Source: B69-G16 sp964501905 (GTDB lineage: Archaea; Thermoproteota; Thermoprotei; Thermofilales; B69-G16). From it: a DNA stretch of 64,000 bases. Both the position numbers and the translations under genes were made by a program. The notes beneath the pieces are model-generated. The model saw only the letters and a list, made by a program, of their open reading frames with translations, made no database searches and was not told the origin of the DNA. Positions 52,095 through 59,957 of the stretch are shown piece after piece. The stretch covers positions 1-64,000 of the forward strand of contig CAZCTW010000002.1 in the NCBI GenBank assembly GCA_964501905.1, written 5' to 3'. Positions within the stretch are counted from its first letter, which is position 1. Every line of letters starts with the position of its first letter.

Positions 52095-52179
52095 AATTCC
52101 ACCGTTAATTCAGTGAAGAGAACTATTTAAGCCAGTTCAACTCCTAAGTACTTCGTAGCTAGGGGCGCCGGGTAAGATT

Positions 52180-53505
52180 ATGAGAGGGTTAACCCACTAC
52201 ATCTCTGGATTGGCTATAGCGACTTTCTTTAAAAGTTTAGTTATCGAAACTAGAGCTGGAAGTCTGGTGGCAGCGATACCTGCGATTTTTGCCTATCTGC
52301 CCGACTTCTTCGATTTTAAAATATGGAAGTTCTTCGAAAAATGGGATTATAACATAGACCCGGCCCCGGTAGATCCAGAGACAAATAGGGCGCCTAAACT
52401 AGTTAAGGTTGGCGAGCTTAAAAGAGAAGATAGGTATCGTTTATTCTCTATAGCTGGAAAAGTAGCTAATGTTCGTGAAGAAGACGGGAGGCTAGAATTT
52501 CTCATCGAAGACGAGAGCGGTCGCATAAAAGTAGTCGCAGTAAACGAGGACAAGGAAAGACTGCTCAAAACTTTAGACGGGCTTCCGCGAGCTGGAGAAC
52601 ACATAAAGGTGTCCGGCTATCTCGACTACGAAAACGAAGAACCCATTTTCGTGGTCTCCGACTCCCCTCACCCCATGTTCATAGCCGAGAAAGTCGCAAA
52701 GGCTATAGATGAAGCCTACGAGACAGGCAGAGACGTTAGAGTAAAACTTCAGACTATAAGGATGATAGGCGACGTTTATAGACGTTACCTAGTGGATCTG
52801 GACTGGGAACACGACACTGTTAGGGTGGTTATAGGACCCATAGTGACAGTCGGAGGAGTACCTATCGAGGGGACTGAGGTGCCTGAGTATAGGCGCGTCG
52901 CTGAAGTTAAGACTAAACATCCCTTTGTTAAAAAATATCCTAAGCCTACGGTCATAGATGCTTTCTCGGGACCCTCGATAGGATTTAAAAAGGGAAAAGA
53001 TAGGGTCGAGGAGTTATTCCTTCCTTGGCATAGAGAATGGTCGCATTCATTCGTTACGGGGGCCGTGCTTGCGGCGATCCTCTACATACTGGCTACTTTT
53101 ATAGGCTATGCTAACGCCGCTGATTTAGCGCTGGCTTCGATGTTCGGCTTCTGGATTCACATAATTGAGGATCACTTAGGCTTTATGGGCGGCAATCTCT
53201 TCTATCCATTTACGAATCGTAGGTTTCCCGGCTTTGGGATAGGGGAATCCGGTAGCGCCGCGTTGAATTTCGCCACTGCGTGGTTGATGTTCGATTTTAT
53301 AATAGCCAACTTTAACAGGTATAGCGAACGCCCCCCTATACCTTTGGATTATCCGCTGCTAGTAGCTATACTCTCTACACCTTCGATAATTCTGTACAGC
53401 TACGCGATTTACGAGTGGTTGAAAACTAGAAAGATAATCTCTCGTGAAGCAGAGGAGGTAAGGGAAGCTTTAGAAGAGGAGGAAGAAGAAATAGGATCAG
53501 CGTAG
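52180..53505 (+). CDS. YdjM-like membrane-bound hydrolase with inserted OB fold
   Basis: 441 residues. The N terminus MRGLTHYISGLAIATFF and AIFAYLPDFFDFK, together with the later HREWSHSFVTGAVLAAIL, GFWIHIIEDHLGFM and FYPF, are the His/Asp motifs of YdjM (COG1988) metal-dependent hydrolases. Between them (about 75-175) is an OB-fold unit: SIAGKVANVREEDGRLEFLI then EDESGRIKVVAV and GEHIKVSGYLDYENEE. Such insertion is unusual and links it to the OB-fold gene upstream. Expected to be membrane-embedded with the OB unit in the soluble loop. Ends in an acidic tail. Confidence 0.8.
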   Translation: MRGLTHYISGLAIATFFKSLVIETRAGSLVAAIPAIFAYLPDFFDFKIWKFFEKWDYNIDPAPVDPETNRAPKLVKVGELKREDRYRLFSIAGKVANVREEDGRLEFLIEDESGRIKVVAVNEDKERLLKTLDGLPRAGEHIKVSGYLDYENEEPIFVVSDSPHPMFIAEKVAKAIDEAYETGRDVRVKLQTIRMIGDVYRRYLVDLDWEHDTVRVVIGPIVTVGGVPIEGTEVPEYRRVAEVKTKHPFVKKYPKPTVIDAFSGPSIGFKKGKDRVEELFLPWHREWSHSFVTGAVLAAILYILATFIGYANAADLALASMFGFWIHIIEDHLGFMGGNLFYPFTNRRFPGFGIGESGSAALNFATAWLMFDFIIANFNRYSERPPIPLDYPLLVAILSTPSIILYSYAIYEWLKTRKIISREAEEVREALEEEEEEIGSA

Positions 53506-53551
53506 TCAACGTTACATTAAATAAAGTTAAAAGCTTTTAATTTTTGGAATC

Positions 53552-53854
53552 ATGGGTCGGAGAAAGCTTGAAGATACCCTACGCTCACAACTGTCCAGTA
53601 TAGGAGCTATGGAGGAGTCAAGCGATGAGCTGTACTTAGTTCTCTGGAATTTTAAAAATGCTAAAGCAGCGACTCCGAGCTTTTATAAACGGGTTGAGGC
53701 TTTAGGGCGTATAACCGGGAGAATTAAAATGTTACAACAGAGTGCGTATTTAGTTAGAGGTTTTAAGCTAGCCACTTTCCTGGCTGCAATGGCGAGGAGC
53801 TATGGAGCCGAAATCAGAATTTTGAAAGTTTCCTCGCTGGTAATATTTCCCTGA
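53552..53854 (+). CDS. Small hypothetical protein, ferredoxin-fold-like
   Basis: 100 residues. DELYLVLWNFKNAKAATPSF then YKRVEALGRI..., a central KMLQQSAYLVRG, and a final GAEIRILKVSSLVIF give an alpha/beta order close to small Cas2/VapD-like ferredoxin folds ('Y-x-V-x-W ... Q-x-S-x-Y-x-V ... A-x-I-x-I'). No CRISPR array or other cas gene is in the window, so a Cas2 call is not supported. Alone with its own TATA-like AAAGCTTTTAAT upstream. Confidence 0.6.
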   Translation: MGRRKLEDTLRSQLSSIGAMEESSDELYLVLWNFKNAKAATPSFYKRVEALGRITGRIKMLQQSAYLVRGFKLATFLAAMARSYGAEIRILKVSSLVIFP

Positions 53855-53885
53855 GAAAATTTAATAGCGCGCTGGATTTAGTTAT

Positions 53886-54728
53886 GTGGGGAGGAAATTG
53901 GAAGTAATTTTCTTAGGCACCGCGTCGGCTGAGGGTTACCCTGCGAGTTTCTGTTTATGCGAGCGTTGTTTATCCGCTAGACAGAGAGGCGGCAAAAATA
54001 TAAGGGCTAGGTCTTCGATATGCGTAGATGAGGAGTTATTAATCGATATTCCTCCCGAGGTATATCTTCGTAGCGTAGAATTGGGCGTAAAATTAGGAAA
54101 GATAAAATACGTGCTCATCACTCATTCTCATGAAGATCATTTCTACTTTTATGAGTTAAGGCTGAGGAGGTGGCCTTTCGTAAATGGAAAGATAGAAAGT
54201 TTGCGGATTTTATGTAGCGAAGCTGTAGCCCGTACTTTACGCAAGCATTTTCGAGGCGAAATGAGGAATTTAAAAGTTAGAGTGACAGCTTTAAAGGCTT
54301 TCGAAGAAATCAGCTTAGGCGCGTATAGAGTAACTCCTATAATTGCCGTCCACGCTGTAAGGAATAAGTATGAGATTCCACTAAACTATCTAATTGAGAA
54401 AAACGGCAAATACCTACTATATGCCTGCGATACAGGACCTTATACCGAGGAGACTCTCAACTTCCTCAAAGATGTGAAGTTAGACGCAGTTATAATAGAG
54501 GCTACTATGGGCACGGAGAGCTCTTCTCTCTGGCCTTACCATATGGGCTTTAAGGAAGTTATAACGTTTAAAAAGTGGCTTGTTGAGAAGGGAGTATTAG
54601 AGCCGGGGGCCCCCTTTGTGATTACCCACTTCTCACATATAACATGCCCTCTACACGAGGAAATGGAGCGCATGCTGAAGCCATATGGAGTAAAAGTTGC
54701 GTATGATGGTTTCAGGTTTAAAATTTAG
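53886..54728 (+). CDS. PhnP/RNase Z-like MBL-fold phosphodiesterase
   Basis: 280 residues with the metallo-beta-lactamase signature ITHSHEDHFYFYE, a preceding FLGTASAEG, and the N-terminal Cys cluster SFCLCERCLSAR that is characteristic of PhnP (C-x-C-x-x-C). Later metal ligands: YACDTGPYT and the C-terminal FVITHFSHITC. PhnP cleaves cyclic ribosyl phosphates; the archaeal substrate may be a cyclic nucleotide. GTG at 53886 is about 25 bases after AATTTAATAG, consistent with a leaderless start. Confidence 0.85.
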   Translation: MGRKLEVIFLGTASAEGYPASFCLCERCLSARQRGGKNIRARSSICVDEELLIDIPPEVYLRSVELGVKLGKIKYVLITHSHEDHFYFYELRLRRWPFVNGKIESLRILCSEAVARTLRKHFRGEMRNLKVRVTALKAFEEISLGAYRVTPIIAVHAVRNKYEIPLNYLIEKNGKYLLYACDTGPYTEETLNFLKDVKLDAVIIEATMGTESSSLWPYHMGFKEVITFKKWLVEKGVLEPGAPFVITHFSHITCPLHEEMERMLKPYGVKVAYDGFRFKI

Positions 54729-54729
54729 G

Positions 54730-55053
54730 TTAGCGAGAGGACTCTATTATCTTGGCTATCTCCTCCGCTACTTCGCTCTCGCATCTGTTAGTCTCTATAA
54801 GTTGGTATTTAGAGTAACCTTCTTTTAGTGCCGGACAGGAGCTTAAGTCCACGTTTTTAAGCTCGACTGCCCTTTTAATCGGATGGGTTTTAATACAGGT
54901 ATAGGCGCGTGCTATATTAGCTACCGTAGCCTCGCTGAAGATGAATATCCTGCCGTCCGCGAGCTCGATTATCAGCCTTAGGTGTTTATGGTTTTTAGGA
55001 ACACCCACGAGTACTCTCGCGACGTCTGAGTTCTTGACGTACTCAACGTTCAC
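54730..55053 (-). CDS. Small hypothetical protein
   Basis: 107 residues: VARVLVGVPKNHKHLRLIIE, LADGRIFIFSEATVANIARA, and a Cys-containing end (SSCPALKEGYSKYQLIETNR then CESE). The early part suggests a small beta-alpha-beta fold. Three Cys (in YTCIKTH, SSCPAL and NRCESE) might bind a metal. Family not recognised. It converges with the PhnP-like gene (stops 2 bases apart). Codon use is normal. Confidence 0.65.
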   Translation of the reverse strand: MNVEYVKNSDVARVLVGVPKNHKHLRLIIELADGRIFIFSEATVANIARAYTCIKTHPIKRAVELKNVDLSSCPALKEGYSKYQLIETNRCESEVAEEIAKIIESSR

Positions 55054-55102
55054 ATACCTTTATGAGCGACACATTTAAAATAGGTTTCTGAGTTTCAGCT
55101 GT

Positions 55103-55222
55103 ATGGTGGATATCCTAGTCTATGAAGTTGAGGATGGAAAGTTTGGGTGTAGAACTTCTAGAGTCAGGAAAAATTATAACAGCGAGTATAATGTCGATTT
55201 TCCGCCGGATGCCCTTATTTAG
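55103..55222 (+). CDS. Small leaderless ORF, 39 residues
   Basis: An open frame from ATG reading MVDILVYEVEDGKFGCRTSR then VRKNYNSEYNVDFPPDALI. The residue pattern is protein-like (alternating strand, charged turn). A TATA-like CATTTAAAATAG (55071-55081) stands about 27 bases upstream of the ATG, as for leaderless genes. It may be a small protein or the shortened N terminus of a longer family. The TPR gene follows after 32 bases. Confidence 0.45.
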   Translation: MVDILVYEVEDGKFGCRTSRVRKNYNSEYNVDFPPDALI

Positions 55223-55254
55223 ACTTAAAGAGACTATGTACGAGGTTGATTAAG

Positions 55255-55962
55255 ATGAAAGAAGAAATCGCTAAAATCGAAAATCTACTTGAAAAATTAA
55301 GGTCTAGAGAAGCCGAGAGTTTATGCCGCGAATTGCTGGGGGAACACGGAAATGACCCCGAGTTATGGAATATGCTCGGCTTAGCTCTGGTAATGCAGGG
55401 AAGAGATGAAGAAGCTCTCGAAGCCTTTAAAAAGAGTGTGGAATTAAAACCGAATAACGGAAACGGGTGGTATAATTTAGGGGTTACTTTTTTAGAGCTC
55501 GGCCGTGTTGAGGAGGCGGAAAAGAGTTTCAGAAAAGCCGTGACAATGGATGAAACTCCCTCCGCATGGTTTAACCTCGGCTTAATAGCTTTAGCTAAGA
55601 ACGACAAAAAGGAGGCTATAAAGGCTTTCAAAAGAGCCATATCTTTAGATCCCCAAGATCCGGATTCTAAATTCTATCTAGGAAAGATATATGGAGAAAT
55701 GGGGAAGCTCAGCTCCGCTGAAAGGCTTTTGCGAGAAGCTATTAAATTATCGCCAAACGACGCTGAATACTGGATAGAACTCGGACGAATACTCGAAAAA
55801 GCGGGGAAGCTTAGAGCAGCGGAAAACGCCTACAAGAAAGCTACCCGGCTAGATTCTGAAAATCCGAAAGCCTGGCGCAGGTTAGCCGAATTCTTGAAGA
55901 AAATTGGAAAGGAGAAGGAAGCCGAGAAAGCTTTAAAGAAAGCTAGAATGTTAGAGTATTAG
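55255..55962 (+). CDS. TPR-repeat protein
   Basis: About 235 residues consisting of roughly six tetratricopeptide repeats, each with the W/Y-x3-G ... A-x2-F/Y-x3-A pattern: ELWNMLGLALVMQGRDEEAL, GWYNLGVTFLELGRVEEAEK, AWFNLGLIALAKNDKKEAIK, KFYLGKIYGEMGKLSSAERL, EYWIELGRILEKAGKLRAAE. No other domain. A soluble scaffold for protein complexes; partner unknown. ATG at 55255 has a GAGG site 8-9 bases upstream and is preferred to TTG at 55246. Confidence 0.9.
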   Translation: MKEEIAKIENLLEKLRSREAESLCRELLGEHGNDPELWNMLGLALVMQGRDEEALEAFKKSVELKPNNGNGWYNLGVTFLELGRVEEAEKSFRKAVTMDETPSAWFNLGLIALAKNDKKEAIKAFKRAISLDPQDPDSKFYLGKIYGEMGKLSSAERLLREAIKLSPNDAEYWIELGRILEKAGKLRAAENAYKKATRLDSENPKAWRRLAEFLKKIGKEKEAEKALKKARMLEY

Positions 55963-55970
55963 AGAAGTTT

Positions 55971-56399
55971 ATGAATAGCATTGAGGAGAACGCTGGGAGA
56001 GAAGAGTTAAAGAGAGTTGTCAGAGAGGTTTTACTTGAGGTTTTAAAACAATTGGGAATTGCAGATAATCAGTCCGCGATCAAGATATTTGAGGAATCGG
56101 CTTCGGGAGATTATGAAACCCTTAAAAAGTTTATAGACGATTTAGTAGTGGCTAGAATAGTTGGATTTTATCAACCAGTGACGGCTCCAGCGTACGCCTC
56201 TAGAAGAGAGGTGATTTGTGAAGAGATAATACGCTTGTTGCGTAGAAAATATGAAATAACTGATATAGTATTTCCTCAGCTAGATGAACGATTTAAACGC
56301 GGGGAGTTAAAGGAGGAAAATTACAAGAGGCTAAAAAGGGTTCTCTCAAAAGAACTTGAAAGCTTAGAAAAGAAACTGAAATCGCTGATTATAGGTTAA
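55971..56399 (+). CDS. Hypothetical helical protein downstream of the TPR gene
   Basis: 142 residues, nearly all helical and charged (REELKRVVREVLLEVLKQLG, KRVLSKELESLEKKLKSLII), with a central less charged piece (VVARIVGFYQPVTAPAYASR). It starts 8 bases after the TPR gene, so the two are co-transcribed and may interact. Not recognised. Confidence 0.65.
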   Translation: MNSIEENAGREELKRVVREVLLEVLKQLGIADNQSAIKIFEESASGDYETLKKFIDDLVVARIVGFYQPVTAPAYASRREVICEEIIRLLRRKYEITDIVFPQLDERFKRGELKEENYKRLKRVLSKELESLEKKLKSLIIG

Positions 56400-56438
56400 A
56401 CAGGTTAAAAATATATCTTATAATTCAAGGTTTAGAAT

Positions 56439-56494
56439 AGGCCGTGAAGAAAAGCGCCTACTGATGGATGAAGAGAGGGAGTACTACTGAGCCT
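56439..56494 (+). ncRNA. Box C/D guide sRNA
   Basis: Order on the + strand: C box GTGAAGA (56444-56450), 10-nt guide AAAGCGCCTA, D' box CTGA (56461-56464), 4-nt spacer TGGA, C' box TGAAGA (56469-56474), 12-nt guide GAGGGAGTACTA (56475-56486), D box CTGA (56487-56490). Flanks AGGC (56439-56442) and GCCT (56491-56494) pair as a terminal stem. A TATA-like TTAAAAATATAT (56405-56416) lies about 26 bases upstream of the inferred start. Both box pairs use the TGAAGA variant, which strengthens the case. Confidence 0.82.
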
Positions 56495-56650
56495 TACGAT
56501 AATCTTCCCTTTACAGGGGATTTTAAAATCCAATAATGGAGAAACAGTACACAACGTCGGTCACTTCTTAAGTGTTGTTTTCCTAGCTATATTTCTAGTC
56601 AACCTTATGTGAGTTTTTTCGATCCGTCCTACAGAGGACTACTATAGGCT

Positions 56651-57841
56651 TCAGTCGCGCAAAGAGTTGATTTCTGCGAATGAAAATATAAAGAAATTAT
56701 CAGGTATTATTTTAAGTTCACCGGTAATCTCGATAGATGGATTATCATTAACATTATAGACATAAAACTGAGCTAAAGGCGGGTAGTCAGACGCGGATAT
56801 CATTGTAGACCCCGAAACGGTATCGCCGATTCTAGGATTCAAGGCTTTTACTAGGAGCTCCACTGGGGCCTGGAAAGCCAGAAACCACGCGTAACAGTCG
56901 TAGTACTACTCATAGTTCTCTTAGGTGTCTGAAGCACCGAGACCTGCGTACCACTAATCTCCCCAGGGTACCACTCGGGGTCGCCGTAATCCAACATCAC
57001 CAGCCTCCCATCGGGGTCTATCAAAGCAATAATGGAAGTACTGAGGGACTGAGACTCAGGCATTCTGTTAATACAGCCCTGCATGTTCACGATTACCTCG
57101 GCTTTAACCCCTCAGATACGTACAGCTGGTGGTAGTACTTTTCGGTACAAGCCTCACTTACACTTACAAGCTCGACATAGCCCTTGTAGAGAGTGCCCTC
57201 ACTTGTCGCTTCACCCTCACATAGGTGAACCCTCCAAACATACGAATAAGTAGTAACGAAAGACGATTCATAAGTAACCGGGGTTTGATCCACCAAGTCG
57301 CCTGAAACACTGCCCTTCACAGTCACGCGGGCAATAATCGTAAAGTTCATCCATTCCACATGAACGCTAGGACCGGTTAGCTGACCGCCCTGCTGATCAC
57401 TCTGCTGATCGCCTTGCTGATCCTCTCCCTCACCTCCCCGGGTTTAGGGGAAGAAAGACCTACCACCTTAACTTTAACTTCTTTAAACTTAGCTCCATAC
57501 TCCACCCTTAGCTTACCCTCCTCAGTCTTCACCTTAGAAATCTTAACTATCAGGATTACCTTCGTTTTCTCCCCCTTATTCAAGAATAGTGACCTAGGCT
57601 TTACTCGGGCGTTAGATAGACCAGTAACCGATAGGGAAATACTAACATTCCTCCCGCTCGTACACGTAAGCCACACGGGTTTAGCCTTAACCTTCCCCAC
57701 AAGGCCTTTAATAACTATCTCATCTGGGGGCTCAACCTCAACCTCCCAGTCCTCCCACGGCTTAAGATATGGAGGTTTAAGAGCGACGAAATATAGAGCG
57801 GCTACTCCAGTAGCCGCCAAAACTCCTATTATCGCAAGCAA
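56651..57841 (-). pseudogene. Decayed gene for a membrane-anchored extracellular protein
   Basis: Four consecutive reading-frame pieces on one strand (57841-57377, 57359-57093, 57090-56851, 56863-56651) join into one protein if single-base shifts are allowed. Piece 1 has a signal anchor (IGVLAATGVAALYFVALKPP) and a beta-rich domain. In the next frame a hydrophilic linker, DQQGDQQSDQQGG, runs directly into VEWMNFTIIARVTVKGSVSG of piece 2. Piece 3 contains IIALIDPDGRLVMLDYGDPE, and piece 4 VELLVKALNP. Each step is one base short of being in frame, so three small deletions would explain it. No known family. Confidence 0.75.
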
Positions 57842-58002
57842 AGCTAGGATACGCGTACGTGGCTATTACATTTATAGCCTTGATATGAATTTAACATGAA
57901 AAAGCTAAGTCCATGCGTGATATACTCCCTGATAAATACGGCGTAGCACTCACTTCAAAACGCGAAAGAACTCTTAAATAACGTGAAGAGAAAATCGTTA
58001 TT

Positions 58003-58264
58003 ATGTTCCAATTATCCAAACCCATGATCGTATCTTACTTATTCCTCTCTTACTAGTATTAATGCTCTTAGCTACACATAGTAGGCTTACGGAAAACACT
58101 AAAACCAGTCATTACTTAGACTATATTACCAAACTAGATGACCCTCAATATCGGCTGAAGAATACGCTTCTGACCCTCATAATGCTTCTAAACTTCTCTT
58201 GAAGTCGCTTGATACCAGAGACGTATTAGCTCCTCTGAATGCATCCGAGACAATTCTGAGCTAA
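58003..58264 (+). pseudogene. Decayed small membrane-anchored protein
   Basis: Three overlapping frames give a plausible chain: MFQLSKPMIVSYLF (from ATG 58003), then LIPLLLVLMLLATHSRLTEN and HYLDYITKLDD in a second frame, then PSISAEEYASDPHNASKLLL and KSLDTRDVLAPLNASETILS up to the TAA at 58262. Two single-base losses (near 58045 and 58140) would account for it. A TATA-like TCTTAAATAA (57972-57981) lies about 25 bases before the ATG. It would have had one membrane helix and a 60-residue outer part. Confidence 0.55.
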
Positions 58265-58298
58265 ACTAAAATATCTAAGCGTATATGAGAATGGCGAT

Positions 58299-59015
58299 AT
58301 GGGTTTAAACCCCACATTCGTATCCATACTCAGAAATATCAAAGGATTACTCTACTTACCTCCAGGAGGATGGGATTTAGAGCTAATATCTTGGCTAAAG
58401 AGAAAGTATAGGTATAGAATGGTCGGACTACCAACTGCTTTACTTTCCGAATTTCCTGGCGAGAAGGAAATTCTATCTAAATCTCCCTTTAAGACTCTCG
58501 TCTATCCATCTGTTACTGTCCGCTCGCTTGTCGAGAGAATAGTAGAGAAGGTGAACTGTAGCGATGTCGTCGAAAGTGTGGTGTTAGCGTCTTGTTATGT
58601 AACTCCGATAGTGACGAATTGCGATGGCTTAAGAAGACTGGGTAAATTCTCCGTTTATGAAGTTTTATCTGAAAAACCTCTCCCCGAGAACGAAATAATT
58701 CGCCATTTGCGTATAGTGGGCTATACGATCTTAGATTCCCATGAGAAATTGTGCTGGAGCGCTTATAAAAAGATAGCAAAAGCGTGTAGAGATAAAATAG
58801 GCGGTGTCGTAAACCGGCTTTTAGAAGAGAGGAGAGCTTTCGCTGAGAAAGATAGCAAGAGGTATTGGAGGTTTAAATCGGAGAAGGGAAAGCCCGTGAT
58901 CATCTACCTGGATATCCTAAAAGCTTTCAACGATATTGAGGTGTGCGACCTGATCCAGGACGAAAGCTTGGCTTTGGCTTTAGGTCTCGTACCGGCTATT
59001 AAAGTAGAGGTGTGA
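58299..59015 (+). CDS. Hypothetical protein coupled to xerA
   Basis: 238 residues, soluble, mixed alpha/beta. GLLYLPPGGWDLELISWLKR, DVVESVVLASCYVTPIVTNC and KGKPVIIYLDILKAFNDIEV are the best conserved-looking parts; the middle one hints at a Rossmann/PIN-like strand-loop, but no catalytic Asp set is clear. Its stop overlaps the GTG start of xerA by 3 bases, so translation is coupled. A role in recombination or in controlling XerA is possible but unproven. Confidence 0.68.
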   Translation: MGLNPTFVSILRNIKGLLYLPPGGWDLELISWLKRKYRYRMVGLPTALLSEFPGEKEILSKSPFKTLVYPSVTVRSLVERIVEKVNCSDVVESVVLASCYVTPIVTNCDGLRRLGKFSVYEVLSEKPLPENEIIRHLRIVGYTILDSHEKLCWSAYKKIAKACRDKIGGVVNRLLEERRAFAEKDSKRYWRFKSEKGKPVIIYLDILKAFNDIEVCDLIQDESLALALGLVPAIKVEV

Positions 59016-59884
59016 GATTGAGCGTCAATAGGGAAAATCTACAACTACTTGAGAGATACATAGACCACTTACTAGCCAGGAATAAATCTCAGAAGACTAT
59101 AAAGACTTTTAAGAGCATAATAGAGAGATTTCTTAGGTTTATAGACGGAAGAAGCGTTAAAGAGCTTACGGTATGGGATGTGGACGGCTTTTTAGCCTAT
59201 TTGAGGAAGAACGGGTATAGCGAGAAAAGCCTTTATACGGCAGCTGTTGCTGTTAAGAGGTTTTTAGAATATGTGGGGGCTGAAAACGCTCTTAAAGGGT
59301 TTGAATATCCTAGGAGGCCGAAGGAGCTGCCAAAGTACCTGACCCAGGATGAAGTAAGAATGTTGATAGCCGCCGCCGAAAGAGAGCAAAAGCCTGAAAT
59401 AGCAAAAAGGAATAAGCTAATAGTGCTTCTTCTTTACACTACGGGGATGAGGGTAGGAGAACTTGTGAAGATAAAATTCAATGATTTAGATTTCGATAGA
59501 ATGAGTATAAGAATATTCGGCAAAGGTGGCAAAGAGAGGGAAGTCTTCTTTAATAAAGAGACTAAAGAGCTGCTTTTAGAGTATTGTAATGAGCTCAAGT
59601 TGAAGCCGGGCGATTATTTATTCCCCGGAAACGACAGCCCCCATATTCATTACGTGACCGTGGAACGCATAGTTAAGAGGTTAGCTAAGAGAGCCGGGTT
59701 GAAGAAGCGAGTTACGCCGCACGTTTTAAGACATAGCTTCGCCACGTACGCTTTGTCGAAGGGCATGGATGTTAGAGAAATTCAAGAACTACTCGGACAT
59801 GCCAGCTTAAAAACTACCCAAGTTTATACTCACATATCTAGGAAGAGGCTCCTACAGGATTACATGAGGATATGGGAGGATTAG
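59012..59884 (+). CDS. xerA: Tyrosine recombinase XerA
   Basis: A site-specific recombinase of 290 residues, the normal size for archaeal Xer proteins that resolve chromosome dimers. The N-terminal SAM-like domain (about 10-95) is followed by the catalytic domain with Arg147 (TTGMRVGEL), a Lys in the beta-hairpin (FGKGGKERE), His237 and Arg240 (HVLRHSF), His263 (LLGHASLKTT) and nucleophile Tyr272 (QVYTHIS). All catalytic residues are present, so it is intact. No dif-like site was recognised by eye in the flanks. A GTG start overlaps the upstream gene; TTG at 59018 is an alternative. Confidence 0.92.
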   Translation: MRLSVNRENLQLLERYIDHLLARNKSQKTIKTFKSIIERFLRFIDGRSVKELTVWDVDGFLAYLRKNGYSEKSLYTAAVAVKRFLEYVGAENALKGFEYPRRPKELPKYLTQDEVRMLIAAAEREQKPEIAKRNKLIVLLLYTTGMRVGELVKIKFNDLDFDRMSIRIFGKGGKEREVFFNKETKELLLEYCNELKLKPGDYLFPGNDSPHIHYVTVERIVKRLAKRAGLKKRVTPHVLRHSFATYALSKGMDVREIQELLGHASLKTTQVYTHISRKRLLQDYMRIWED

Positions 59885-59957
59885 CTGTACTCCTTAATAG
59901 GCTTTTGTACTTAGAGGTGCCCGACCTTCTCCAGGAACCACCTTTAGAATAAAAGAT

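Noticed and set aside
53552..53854. CRISPR-associated Cas2
   Set aside because: No repeat-spacer array and no cas1 or other cas gene in the window; only a loose fold resemblance.
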